A stretch of 64,000 nucleotides of DNA from assembly GCA_016840035.1 (NCBI GenBank), contig JAEOTC010000038.1:62001-126000 (forward strand). The letters are read 5' to 3'. The stretch is from Candidatus Hodarchaeota archaeon. GTDB lineage: Archaea > Asgardarchaeota > Heimdallarchaeia > Hodarchaeales > Hodarchaeaceae. The notes below the pieces were generated by a model. The model was not told where the DNA came from. It saw only the letters and a program-made list of their open reading frames with translations, and made no database searches. The stretch's first letter is position 1, and each line of letters starts with the position of its first letter. The position numbers were made by a program, and so were the translations under genes. Shown piece after piece: positions 1 through 8,296 of this stretch.

Positions 1-29
1 CAGGTATAACATCGGATTGGAATCATCAT
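1..29 (-). CDS. rpoN: RNA polymerase subunit N (Rpb10), 5' end only
   Basis: Reading leftward, an ATG is followed by codons for M-I-P-I-R-C-Y-T and the first two bases of a TGY/TGG codon, after which the window ends. This is the start of the conserved Rpb10/RpoN N-terminus (MIIPVRCFTCG type), a small zinc-binding subunit of archaeal RNA polymerase. A perfect ribosome binding site (GGGTGAT) lies just upstream, directly after the uS2 stop codon, so the gene is the next member of the uS2 operon. Archaea commonly place rpoN with uS9, uL13 and uS2, which supports the call. Truncated by the window edge only. Confidence 0.8.
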
Positions 30-45
30 GGTTATTGATCACCCT

Positions 46-699
46 TTAGAATCCATCATCACTCATGGGACGGCGGCCGCGTGGAGCTCTAAACAATTCT
101 ACTCGCATTTGAGCATCTTTCTCGGGTGTTAATTCTCCACGTTCACGGAGTATCTCCTTAGTTAATAACCAAAAGATCATTGCTAATGAATTGCGTCCTT
201 TGTTGTTGCATGGAATTGCTAGATCGATATTCTTTATTGTATTATCAGTATCGACCAACGATATCACTGGTATTCCCATTCGATATGCTTCTTTAAGCGC
301 TTGATGATCAAAATGAGGATCAGTGATCAAAATGCTTGTTGGTTCAACGAAATTATAGCGTCCTTTAATATTTGGATTTGTAAAAATTCCTGGAATGAAT
401 CTTCCAGTAATCGGAACGGCACCGGTCACTTTGCAGAACATTTCTACAGGATAAATTCCGTACGCTCTAACGCTGCATGCTGCTACTCGTGACATATCTT
501 GACGAGCAAGGAATTTTGCTGCTGTACGGATTCGATCATCAGTTTTATGGACATCTAATACATATAGACCATCACTTCGTGTCCGATAAATTGCCCAATC
601 CATGCTTTTCATTCCGCTGGAGGTTCCTATATGGACACCAGCCTTCAGATAATCTTCTAGAGGGGTGAGCAACTCTTCTTCTTGTGTAGGGGTTGTCAT
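46..699 (-). CDS. rps2: 30S ribosomal protein uS2 (S2), archaeal type
   Basis: Structural protein of the small ribosomal subunit. The 217 residues carry the archaeal/eukaryotic S2 (SA) pattern: AGVHIGT near residue 20, the YVLDVHKTDDRI segment near residue 50, the GRFIPGIFTNP loop and the DP..DHQALKEA..MGIPVISLVDTD stretch, followed by the archaeal NNKGRNSLAMIFWLL segment. Length is normal for archaea. It is transcribed leftward and rpoN follows after about 17 bases, a typical archaeal ribosomal/RNA polymerase operon. No anomaly seen. Confidence 0.97.
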   Translation of the reverse strand: MTTPTQEEELLTPLEDYLKAGVHIGTSSGMKSMDWAIYRTRSDGLYVLDVHKTDDRIRTAAKFLARQDMSRVAACSVRAYGIYPVEMFCKVTGAVPITGRFIPGIFTNPNIKGRYNFVEPTSILITDPHFDHQALKEAYRMGIPVISLVDTDNTIKNIDLAIPCNNKGRNSLAMIFWLLTKEILRERGELTPEKDAQMRVELFRAPRGRRPMSDDGF

Positions 700-806
700 T
701 TGAAGAAATTCCTTATTTTATCAATCCTTTCTGCGTTTAAGTGACAGTTACCCTAGTAAAAAACGATGTTAAGAAGTTTTGTAGATGTCTTTTTGAGGTG
801 GAACTA

Positions 807-1598
807 TCAAGAAAAGAAATTGAATTCAATCGTTTTTTGCTCTGAATCAGCCCAAGAGGCTTTCTTTGACTTCACCATTAATTTCATTATTATTTGTAAA
901 TCCTTAGGGGGTAGTGATGACCAAGTTTGGTTCATTTTGACCATGTCGTATAGAGTTACCATCTCAAATCCATTTTGGAAGCTGTAATTAAATATTTCTT
1001 CTGCAAAAGAATTTAGGGTCTTCCAATATACTCGAAGGCGCGTTTCGTCTGTGTCCCACCATGTGGCTTTTTCCTGTTCAATCAAATATTCGGAAATGGC
1101 TTTGAGTTGCGGGATCGAGAGTTTTTTATGGAGAATTCCATTTTGAAAGGGATAGACCAAACTAATTTCTTGAAGGTCAAGAATATGCTGATTCAAAACT
1201 CTTGCGAATGCAAGTAAAAAGTCTCCCCATGTGATTAGCCATTGTTGTTTTAACTCTGGATCTTCTGGGATCATCCAACGCCAAGGTTTCGATACCCAGC
1301 CTGGTAATATTGGCTTAACATTTGGATGAACAGTTCCAGGTTTTAACTCTGAGATGGATATTCTCTCTACTGGCTTGGTTACCACTTTTTCGACTGTTAA
1401 TGTTCTAGATGGAACTTGAATTTGTGGTAAAGTATGGGTTATTGTTTCTTTCTCAAACTTTGGTGTTTCAACCTTAGATGGGGCGGAAGAATCCGTAGTT
1501 ACATCTTGAAGGACTTCTTCAAGGACATCAATATTACTTTTTTTCTTCTCGACCTTTTCCTTCTTTCGTTGTAATTCTGCCATCCAAGAACAACTCAA
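807..1598 (-). CDS. vps25: ESCRT-II subunit Vps25-like
   Basis: Probable Vps25 subunit of ESCRT-II, the complex that links ESCRT-I to ESCRT-III. Residues 1-110 are low-complexity and charged, without counterpart in eukaryotic Vps25. The Vps25-like part covers about 120-263: a W-rich segment (WGDFLLAFARVLNQH, YPFQNGILHKKL), then two winged-helix-like repeats, the second with TLYDMV and a closing helix (LQIIMKLMVKSKKASWAD) ending in a beta strand, as in Vps25. The gene is the last of the Vps22-ESCRT-III-Vps4-Vps25 run on the minus strand, 27 bases after vps4. The acidic/serine-rich N-terminal extension (about 110 residues) is the unusual part. Family assignment rests on pattern and context. Confidence 0.82.
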   Translation of the reverse strand: MSCSWMAELQRKKEKVEKKKSNIDVLEEVLQDVTTDSSAPSKVETPKFEKETITHTLPQIQVPSRTLTVEKVVTKPVERISISELKPGTVHPNVKPILPGWVSKPWRWMIPEDPELKQQWLITWGDFLLAFARVLNQHILDLQEISLVYPFQNGILHKKLSIPQLKAISEYLIEQEKATWWDTDETRLRVYWKTLNSFAEEIFNYSFQNGFEMVTLYDMVKMNQTWSSLPPKDLQIIMKLMVKSKKASWADSEQKTIEFNFFS

Positions 1599-1625
1599 AA
1601 TCCGATAAATGTAGAAGGACTCTCT

Positions 1626-2771
1626 TTATCCACCAAATTTATCTCGCCAATCATCATATCGTGCAAGTTCACTAGGAGCTACAGAAGGCCGAATATGTAT
1701 CATTGCATTATGAAAGTCTGTTGCTGTTGGAGCTCGTACTTGAACACTCATGTCTGTTAGTGCTCCCTCTGCATCTAATTCTCTAATTGGCTGCATTAAC
1801 GATTCACGACATAATAGTGCAATATCTGCCGCAGTATATCCTCCAGTGATTTCAGCTAATGCTCTGAAATCCACATCCGTATCTACTGGTACTCCTTTGG
1901 TATGGATTGAAAACATCACTTCCCTAGCCTCCTTGGTTGGAAGTGTCACATAAACACGCCGCTCAAATCTTCTTCGCATTGCAGCATCAATATCCCAAGG
2001 TGTATTTGTTGCTCCAACCGTAACCAGAAGTTCATCCCCTGTAGCAAATCCTTCAACTGCCTGTAAAAGCTGTGTTTTAACTCGTCTCATTGCTTCACCT
2101 TCAGAACTACCACCACGAGTTCCAGCTAGAGCATCAATTTCATCAAAAAAGATAATCGAGGGTGCCTCTTCGACAGCTCGTTCATACAATTCATTAACTA
2201 GCTTCTCAGACTCACCTAACCATTTACTTATTAGATTGGCAGCACTAACAGAGAAAAAAGTTGAATCAACTTCCGATGCGACAGCTTTGCATAGATATGT
2301 CTTTCCACATCCAGGGGGTCCAAACATCAAAATCCCCTTCCATGGTTTCCGTGCACCTTTGAATAAATCAGGTCGTGACATAGGTAGGATAATAGCTTCC
2401 CTTAATGCACGTTTAGCATCTTCCATCCCAGCAACATCTTCCCATTTCACATTGGGTTTTTCTCTTACAATTACGCTTGAGATAGCATCTTCTATTTCAT
2501 TACTTTTTTGGGCTTGGGAGGAAGGAGAGGGTGTAGAGGTTTCAGAAGGTTCAATAATTCCTCTTATTTCTTTCACACGAAGGATGTACTCCATCGCCTT
2601 GTGATAATAGAGATTTTTCATATTTGGATCGTCAGTGAAATTTATAAGTTTCTGTAACTGTTCTGCAGCAGAAACATAGTATTTAACTGCTTGTTGTGTC
2701 TGTCCACTCTGATCCAGCTTGTATGCTAAACTAGCATTCTTTTTAGCTGCTTCAAATAAAGGAGAACCCAT
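1626..2771 (-). CDS. vps4: Vps4-type AAA ATPase with MIT domain
   Basis: AAA ATPase that disassembles ESCRT-III filaments. Residues 1-75 form a three-helix MIT domain that would bind MIM motifs at ESCRT-III C-termini; a proline/serine-rich linker follows; the AAA cassette has Walker A GPPGCGKT (151-158), Walker B IIFFDE (207-212), the pore-loop-like SKWLGESEK, a sensor GATNTPWDID and arginine fingers in MRRRFERR. The C-terminal helix (about 365-381, ARYDDWRDKFG) is the Vps4 signature ending. It sits between the two ESCRT-III genes and Vps25, on the same strand. 381 residues is close to eukaryotic Vps4, with no oddity. Confidence 0.97.
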   Translation of the reverse strand: MGSPLFEAAKKNASLAYKLDQSGQTQQAVKYYVSAAEQLQKLINFTDDPNMKNLYYHKAMEYILRVKEIRGIIEPSETSTPSPSSQAQKSNEIEDAISSVIVREKPNVKWEDVAGMEDAKRALREAIILPMSRPDLFKGARKPWKGILMFGPPGCGKTYLCKAVASEVDSTFFSVSAANLISKWLGESEKLVNELYERAVEEAPSIIFFDEIDALAGTRGGSSEGEAMRRVKTQLLQAVEGFATGDELLVTVGATNTPWDIDAAMRRRFERRVYVTLPTKEAREVMFSIHTKGVPVDTDVDFRALAEITGGYTAADIALLCRESLMQPIRELDAEGALTDMSVQVRAPTATDFHNAMIHIRPSVAPSELARYDDWRDKFGG

Positions 2772-2824
2772 GATTTCATCACATAAATAAATATGCTTTC
2801 TTAAATAAATGCGTGGTCAAAAGA

Positions 2825-3439
2825 TCAGCTTTTCTTGATTTTTTCAAGTTCTTTTTGAAGTTCTTGGGATCGAATATCGGGTGAGGGAAGACCAAAATCT
2901 GCTGTAGCAGCTTTAGAGGCACTAATTTCTCCAAGGATTTTTTCCACCATCTCATCTTCTTCTACATCGGATGTCATCATTTCAAAACCCTCATCCATTG
3001 CCTCTGTCGCAACATCTACACGTTCTGTTTCAATTTCCATTTGTTGAAGAACACCTTCAAGCTGAGGAATTTTTAATTGAGCGTTCATCTGATGCAATGT
3101 GCGAACAAGACCCTTGAGATCTTTCCCGATTGCTTGAGTTGCGGCTGCTTGTTCAAGTTTGAATTTTATGGCCTTTACTCGACTAGCCATCTGTTGACAG
3201 GCACGAGCCATGTTTCGATTTTTGGCCACATCCTTAGCTAATAATCTAGCAGTTGACATATCCCCATCATCTATCGCTTTCTCGACTTCCTTCAGCATGC
3301 TTCGTTCTTCTTTTTGTAATTTTCTTCTTTGACGTAACATGCGTTTTTCGACCATTCTAAGTCGCACAATCCATTTTCGTGTCGAACCTGCACCGCTTCC
3401 TCCACCTTTGAGCCATTGACCAAATTTATCAAAAACCAT
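2825..3439 (-). CDS. ESCRT-III subunit, Vps2/24/46 (CHMP1-3) class
   Basis: Snf7-domain protein that polymerises on membranes. The basic N-terminal helix pair (RKWIVRLRMVEKRMLRQRRKLQKEE), the long Arg/Lys-rich hairpin to about residue 110, then acidic helices from 125 onward are the ESCRT-III layout. The charged pattern resembles the Vps2/Vps24/Vps46 branch. The last residues (LQKELEKIKK) resemble a MIM1 motif (L..xL..I/LK), although the usual arginine before the second leucine is glutamate; this is the expected docking site for the MIT domain of the adjacent Vps4. The stop of the upstream ESCRT-III gene is 2 bases before this start region, so both are co-transcribed. Confidence 0.9.
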   Translation of the reverse strand: MVFDKFGQWLKGGGSGAGSTRKWIVRLRMVEKRMLRQRRKLQKEERSMLKEVEKAIDDGDMSTARLLAKDVAKNRNMARACQQMASRVKAIKFKLEQAAATQAIGKDLKGLVRTLHQMNAQLKIPQLEGVLQQMEIETERVDVATEAMDEGFEMMTSDVEEDEMVEKILGEISASKAATADFGLPSPDIRSQELQKELEKIKKS

Positions 3440-3441
3440 GT

Positions 3442-4116
3442 TTATGACCTCAATCCTTCTTCGATCTGTTTTCGCATTTCATCTAATTTCTTTTTATCTG
3501 CTTCACGTTTACCTGAGGTATCTTCAGATATCGGAGAAGTGGGTGTTGCAGAAACACTTGTGTCACTTGCTGGTAAAGAGCCAGATAATTCAGCTTCTAG
3601 CTCTGCCATTTGCATTGAGATCCGATCATCAGCTTCTACATCCATTCCTATTTCTGTAATCGATGTATCGGTTAATGCTTCTTCCATATCGGACACCATT
3701 TCGATAGAATCTTCAAGAGACATCATAACTTCTTCCGTTTTTTCAGGAGAGGCGGCCTCGATATTACTGTCAATTGCAGTTTGAGCTTGTGAAAGAGTTT
3801 CAGTTAATGTAACATTATCCGCAGATATGTCCAGTGTTTCAATGGTTCTTTGTAAATTAGCTATCTTACTATGAGTACTCGTTATTTGTGTTAAATACAA
3901 TTCACGCCGCTTTAATGCTTGGTGTGCTCCTGGTTTATTTCCAGACTTTAATAATTGACGTGCTAACTCATATTGCTCATCAGATTGTCGTTGATAGTTT
4001 TTTACTTTTATTTCCATTTGATTGATGGTTCTTTTTAACTTCGCTTTCGTCTCAGTTGATGAAGATGGTTTCGATCCTGTTAAGAATCCTTTAAGTCGTT
4101 TCAATTGTGTTTTCAA
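3442..4116 (-). CDS. ESCRT-III subunit, Snf7/Vps20 (CHMP4/6) class
   Basis: Second Snf7-domain subunit of the ESCRT-III machinery. Residues 1-100 form the basic helical hairpin (KAKLKRTINQMEIKVKNYQRQ ... ALKRRELYLTQI), with a bend and acidic helices from about 120. The serine/threonine-rich stretch at 178-200 separates a final helix (KKKLDEMRKQIEEGL) that could serve as a MIM-like element. Two different ESCRT-III paralogues next to Vps4 is the known Asgard arrangement, corresponding to the two eukaryotic classes. Class assignment is from the pattern of charges and would need a tree. Confidence 0.88.
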   Translation of the reverse strand: MKTQLKRLKGFLTGSKPSSSTETKAKLKRTINQMEIKVKNYQRQSDEQYELARQLLKSGNKPGAHQALKRRELYLTQITSTHSKIANLQRTIETLDISADNVTLTETLSQAQTAIDSNIEAASPEKTEEVMMSLEDSIEMVSDMEEALTDTSITEIGMDVEADDRISMQMAELEAELSGSLPASDTSVSATPTSPISEDTSGKREADKKKLDEMRKQIEEGLRS

Positions 4117-4315
4117 CTCGCTTCTAGCTTATCTGAAATGAGTATCTTCTTTCAGTTAAATATCTTAAGCTAGGTAGATGAAGAGTTCTTCTTAAGATTT
4201 ACCATAGAGTTCCTCTATATGTCACCAGAAGTAATTTCTTAAGGAACAGAAGTCATAATCATATCGAATGATACCTAAAAAGCATTAACCATGAAAAAAC
4301 ATATAATATCTGGAT

Positions 4316-5035
4316 TTACCCAACCCCGGGGAATGAAATTAAGACGCCGTCTAGGGTATTAGATTTAATTGCGATTTTTTTACTAATTAATCCCTCTAAT
4401 GATCTTTCAACTCGTTCTATTGTCCAAGCTGTTTTCTGAATTAATTCCGCTGTTGTAATCTGCCCATTAGCAAGTGCTGCAATTTCTAATATCTTTTGAT
4501 GGTCTTTTGTCAATTCTGGATCTGAAAATTCAATAATTTTCATTCCAGCTAGTGTACGTATCTGATGAAGCAATCCATTAGTGGTAAGTAGTTTTAGGGC
4601 TTTATTAACATCTTCTATAGATACAACAATCCCTTTACTTTCATCATTGAGTTTTAAAATCAATTCTGATACGCTAAGGATTCCTCCTGATTGATTTCGT
4701 ACCTGTTTCCCTATTTCAATAATCCTTAGGCCAAGGTAATTGGTGTATTCATCCTTACCTTTCAATCTATCTTTGAATGACGACTTTTTACTAATATCAT
4801 AAATTCCAATTGCGAGAGGAAGCCCTAATTCCTCACGTAATTTCATGACTTTCTGGGCAAGGTCGGGATTCTTCTTAATATCAGTCTTGTATTGGGCTTC
4901 AAGTTTTTGCAATTCTTTATGTAAATTACGAATTCTTTTGCTCATCTCATCGAGAGATTTAAGAGCCAACTGACTACCTTTTACTTTCAGTGCTGCTTCT
5001 TGAGTGATCTTCTCTTCAATTCGTCGTAGGCCCAT
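4316..5035 (-). CDS. vps22: ESCRT-II subunit Vps22/SNF8-like (EAP30 domain)
   Basis: ESCRT-II core subunit. The N-terminus (MGLRRIEEKITQEAALKVKGSQLA, then DEMSKRIRNLHKELQKLEAQYKTDIKKNPDLAQK) closely follows eukaryotic SNF8/Vps22, including the KNPE/D motif and a following helix with GLPLAIG. YLGLRIIEIGKQVRNQSGG matches the start of the EAP30 winged helix, and a second winged helix covers about 165-239. It partners Vps25 encoded 3 kb downstream. An SD-like AGGAAT precedes the ATG, and an upstream TATA-like box is annotated separately. Paralogue Vps36 is not recognised in the window; the neighbouring divergent zinc-finger gene may fill that role. Confidence 0.9.
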   Translation of the reverse strand: MGLRRIEEKITQEAALKVKGSQLALKSLDEMSKRIRNLHKELQKLEAQYKTDIKKNPDLAQKVMKLREELGLPLAIGIYDISKKSSFKDRLKGKDEYTNYLGLRIIEIGKQVRNQSGGILSVSELILKLNDESKGIVVSIEDVNKALKLLTTNGLLHQIRTLAGMKIIEFSDPELTKDHQKILEIAALANGQITTAELIQKTAWTIERVERSLEGLISKKIAIKSNTLDGVLISFPGVG

Positions 5036-5377
5036 CTTATTATTCCTCGAGAGCTCGATATTATGAGGTCACTTTGATCTTGTCAATGTTTATTTATAAT
5101 TTTTTACAATACGATACAAAAAATCAGAGTAGAAGGACTAATTAATCATTTCAAATCATCTATTTGAATCGTTGAACATGAGAAAACAGAGAGAAGAACT
5201 TACTAGGTAATTCTTTGTATTCACAAATAGGTTTGCGATTTCAATATTTTTAGAGTTCAATAGTTTTAAACAAGAAGCACTCCAATTCACTAAGTACTGA
5301 TTCTTTCCTGTCATCTTACTGTAGTGTTATATTCATTTAAATATCAACATTCAGTGTAAACTAGGTAGGGAACGTCT
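5036..5377. promoter_or_regulatory. Divergent promoter region between vps22 and the ZnF/PH-like gene
   Basis: This gap separates two divergent genes. On the minus strand TTATAAATAA (5090-5099) sits where a TATA box for vps22 would lie, giving a leader of about 30 bases. On the plus strand TTTAAATA (5336-5343) is about 27 bases before the expected start of a short leader to the TTG of the zinc-finger gene. The remainder is AT-rich with no open frame or RNA structure that I can recognise. Promoter calls rest on spacing and composition only. Confidence 0.45.
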
Positions 5378-6724
5378 TTGGGTCTAAGTTCATCTTCTTC
5401 TGACTCGACGGGTTACTGTTCTTTTTGCGGATCAGGACTCGTTTCTTCGGAAGTTCACAAGTGTTTAGATTGTGGTGCTACGTTTTGTCAGCAATGTGCA
5501 ACACGATCTCTTATGACTGGTTCCCAACTTAAATGTTCATGTGGTTCACCCAATATTGAAGCGTTTGACCACATCAAAAATGGAAAAGCTGATCTATTAG
5601 AGGAAATTTTCGATCTAAAACGCTCACTTAAGCAGGTAGGTTACCGGCCAGTTATTCTCTTAAAGCGAACAGGCCAGTTAGAGACACGATTACGTTCCTT
5701 CAGAAAGCAGTTTCTTATTCCAGGTAATTTAATTGATAAGATATTCCTAGAGACGAAAAAAATCGAAAATTTTACACTCAATGAGTTTCAAGAATATACT
5801 TCTAAACTCCAACGAATTTATCACAATGTTGTGCGTCATCCCATTACCGAAAATTCATTCCGAAACTCCTCTCTCCAAATTTCTCTATTTCAAAAACACA
5901 TTGCGAGTTTTGATCAAACTGTGCTCTCTAAGCTTGAATCAATCTCTAAGTTAATTGAGCAGGTTGAAAAACAATGCGATCAATTTGATGAAATGAGAAA
6001 AAATCTTGCTCGTTGTATCGATGTCTTTGTATTAATCCCTGGTGAATTAGGCATCGGATATTTTTCGAATTTAGATCTCCATAATGACAGTTTTAGAAAA
6101 TCTATTGTTGATTTTATTATTACAACTGACAGGATTGCCCTGATAAGGAAAAAACGAACAAATGTCCTTGGACATAAGATGATAATTTTTGATGAATTTC
6201 CACCCAAAGCTTTGATGGACGTGCAGAAAAAGAATTCGGGATTCTTAAAACGAGATAAGCTTCTAATCACCGCCATTAAGCGAGATTTCGTTATTCAATC
6301 CGATGAACACACCCTTTTACGGATTTTCGACTCATTAAAACTCAGTTATCTTGGTCGGCCAAGTGATCTCTATATTAATGAGCCTTTTAGGGATTGGTCC
6401 TCCGAGATTTATCAGGAAAAGATCCTATCTGCATTAAATTTTCAAAATAAGAAGAATTCATCTTCTTCTCCTCTCAAAGCAAACACAAAAGTCCCTGAAA
6501 ATCTTCCTGATTTTGTTAACGGTTTTTTAGAAGAAAGATTACGTGATCTGAGGATCCATGAACTTGCTGCTAAAAGAGCATTACAGGAACTTAAAGAGGG
6601 ACGTAAAAAGGTTGCAGGACGAGAATATTTCGAATTACTAAAACAGTTTGAATTTGAACTCGCAAAAATTGCAGAAGAACGAACAGAACTCCTAATTCGG
6701 ACTGGTAAAACTAATCTTCTATGA
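5378..6724 (+). CDS. Unrecognised zinc-finger + PH/GLUE-like + helical-hairpin protein in ESCRT cluster
   Basis: No family recognised with certainty. Residues 14-55 hold eight cysteines as CxxC, CxxC, CxxC and CxC (14, 17, 29, 32, 37, 40, 53, 55), a cross-brace arrangement of RING/FYVE type. Residues 60-215 are helical. Residues about 217-325 alternate strands and end in a helix (VFVLIPGELGIGYFSN, IITTDRIALI, LLITAIKRDFVI, LLRIFDSLK), which looks like a PH/GRAM/GLUE fold. The C-terminus (380-440) is a charged helical hairpin similar in style to the Vps23 steadiness box and the Vps28 N-terminus. It starts with TTG, is divergent from vps22, and converges on vps28 with only 6 bases between stops. 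By context it could be a Vps36-like or Vps37-like membrane-binding ESCRT subunit; this is inference. Confidence 0.7.
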   Translation: MGLSSSSSDSTGYCSFCGSGLVSSEVHKCLDCGATFCQQCATRSLMTGSQLKCSCGSPNIEAFDHIKNGKADLLEEIFDLKRSLKQVGYRPVILLKRTGQLETRLRSFRKQFLIPGNLIDKIFLETKKIENFTLNEFQEYTSKLQRIYHNVVRHPITENSFRNSSLQISLFQKHIASFDQTVLSKLESISKLIEQVEKQCDQFDEMRKNLARCIDVFVLIPGELGIGYFSNLDLHNDSFRKSIVDFIITTDRIALIRKKRTNVLGHKMIIFDEFPPKALMDVQKKNSGFLKRDKLLITAIKRDFVIQSDEHTLLRIFDSLKLSYLGRPSDLYINEPFRDWSSEIYQEKILSALNFQNKKNSSSSPLKANTKVPENLPDFVNGFLEERLRDLRIHELAAKRALQELKEGRKKVAGREYFELLKQFEFELAKIAEERTELLIRTGKTNLL

Positions 6725-6730
6725 GAAGTA

Positions 6731-7351
6731 TTATAGATTCTTTAATTCTCTTCTAAAGTCTGATAGCCATCGTGATGCCTGAAGCTCTAATTTTTTGAGT
6801 TCGTCAGACTTCAATAATTGTCCTGGCTTTTGTTTGTCCATCCAGATTATCCATTGATTAATATCGTTAGTGACCCAGTGATTATCCCCATACATCGGTG
6901 CTCTAATCAGGATATCGTGAATTTCATCTAAGTAGGGTAAAACACGATCAACTGTTGCAATTGATTCTAGATGGAGAAGGTCAAGAAGCTCTATAGCATT
7001 CGCTACGAATTCTGCAGCAATTGTTGGGAGTTTTTTGATATGTGAATAGTCAATCTGGCTATAGGTATTATCATCCGCTCCTTCTGTCATCTTGAGCTTG
7101 GATAACCCTGAAGGAAATAGTTGAGCAATTCCCTCTTCTTCGATAAAACGATCTACATCAAAATTGTATTGTTCTAATTCAGCACGTGTCTCAATAATTC
7201 TCGTAAGAAGAGTTCTATGTTGTTTATGGTAGGTACTTGAATCGATTTCCCCACGATCATAGGTACGCGAAATCAAGTCAAGAGTACCAATATTCGCAAA
7301 TAATCGGGCTTCTAGATCCCATCTGTGTGTTAAGTTCTGGGGGAATGACAT
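6731..7351 (-). CDS. vps28: ESCRT-I subunit Vps28-like
   Basis: ESCRT-I subunit bridging to ESCRT-II. The N-terminal part (residues 10-50, LEARLFANIGTLDLISRTYDRGEIDSSTY) matches the Vps28 headpiece hairpin (ELFAVVKTMQALEKAY...SPSEY). The C-terminal four-helix part (about 110-206) has the Vps28 pattern of VDRVLPYLDEIHDIL, then a tryptophan-rich WVTNDINQWIIWMD and LELQASRWLSDFRREL. The length matches eukaryotic Vps28 (about 220). It lies 9 bases downstream of the Vps23-like gene, so both are cotranslated, and it ends against the convergent zinc-finger gene. Confidence 0.88.
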   Translation of the reverse strand: MSFPQNLTHRWDLEARLFANIGTLDLISRTYDRGEIDSSTYHKQHRTLLTRIIETRAELEQYNFDVDRFIEEEGIAQLFPSGLSKLKMTEGADDNTYSQIDYSHIKKLPTIAAEFVANAIELLDLLHLESIATVDRVLPYLDEIHDILIRAPMYGDNHWVTNDINQWIIWMDKQKPGQLLKSDELKKLELQASRWLSDFRRELKNL

Positions 7352-7360
7352 TGGCTTTAC

Positions 7361-8095
7361 CTAACTCAAGTATTGGAGTTGTTTCCGTAGTAAATACAAC
7401 TCTTTTGTATATTTCTTATACAGTCGTGAATACTCAAAGATTGAGATTTCACCGGCTGCGTAGCGATCTTCTAGGGAGGAGAGTAAATCTGAGATAGCTA
7501 TCCTTTCAGATTCAAGTTCTTCTTGGTCTGAAACCTTCAAACTTCGTGATCTTGATGATTCTTCGGGGTTAATCATAGATCTGGCTCTAAATCTTGCCAG
7601 TTCCTCATCTTTTGCCGTAAGTCGAGCATTCAAAGAAGATAATTCCGTACGTAATGCTTTTGTTTCCACGGCAGATTTAGAAACTCGTTTTTCAACTGTT
7701 GGTTCTGTTAATCTCACCATTGTATCACGAACGGATCTCGCGGTTTCTCCACGGGGTGTAGGCGGTACTCGTGACATGAGATTCTTTAATGCTATGATTA
7801 CTTGGTAAAGGTGAAATTCCGCTCTCCAATTATCCAGAATTCTCAATTGAATGAAACCATCCTTGTCAATATTGGGATGGTCCATCCATCCAATTGCAGT
7901 TACAACTGGAGGAACATTAGGAAAGTATTCTGGGAGAAAAATTTCAAATGTAAACATATTCCTTCCCTTGTTTGTAGTATACGTCAATGTCCCTTGCCAA
8001 CGAGCAAGAGATTCTCCTACTGGATTGAATCCTGATGCAGCGCTATTTGAATATGTTAATTGTGCCTCTCTCGCTAATATAAAATCTCTATCCAT
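7361..8095 (-). CDS. vps23: ESCRT-I subunit Vps23/TSG101-like (UEV domain + steadiness box)
   Basis: E2-variant ubiquitin reader of ESCRT-I. Residues 1-135 form an E2-like fold: FLPEYFPNVPP, HPNIDKDG, then FIQLRIL where active E2s have IxLxIL with a catalytic cysteine; here glutamine occupies the cysteine position and the whole protein contains no cysteine, so it cannot form a thioester. A coiled coil (about 145-170) is followed by a C-terminal helical hairpin (LLSSLEDRYAAGEISIFEYSRLYKKY) that matches the TSG101 steadiness box, which assembles with Vps28 and Vps37. It is the first gene of a two-gene operon with vps28. UEV identity is strong; orthology to Vps23 rests on the domain order and partner gene. 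Confidence 0.88.
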   Translation of the reverse strand: MDRDFILAREAQLTYSNSAASGFNPVGESLARWQGTLTYTTNKGRNMFTFEIFLPEYFPNVPPVVTAIGWMDHPNIDKDGFIQLRILDNWRAEFHLYQVIIALKNLMSRVPPTPRGETARSVRDTMVRLTEPTVEKRVSKSAVETKALRTELSSLNARLTAKDEELARFRARSMINPEESSRSRSLKVSDQEELESERIAISDLLSSLEDRYAAGEISIFEYSRLYKKYTKELYLLRKQLQYLS

Positions 8096-8296
8096 CTAAT
8101 TCACCTGATACTATTGAAATAGGGAGGAAGATACCTTCTCTTCATGGATACTCCACTATCATTTTATCTCTTAGTCAGATTATCAGTACTTGATGTGCTT
8201 AAAAAATCCTCACAATTAGGAAGAGGAAAAACCCGTTCTATCAAGTGATCATCAAATTATACCCTTTTGATGCCCAATGAATATAAAGAGTAATTA

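Noticed and set aside
2236-2604. Plus-strand open frame inside vps4
   Set aside because: Antisense shadow of the AAA domain.
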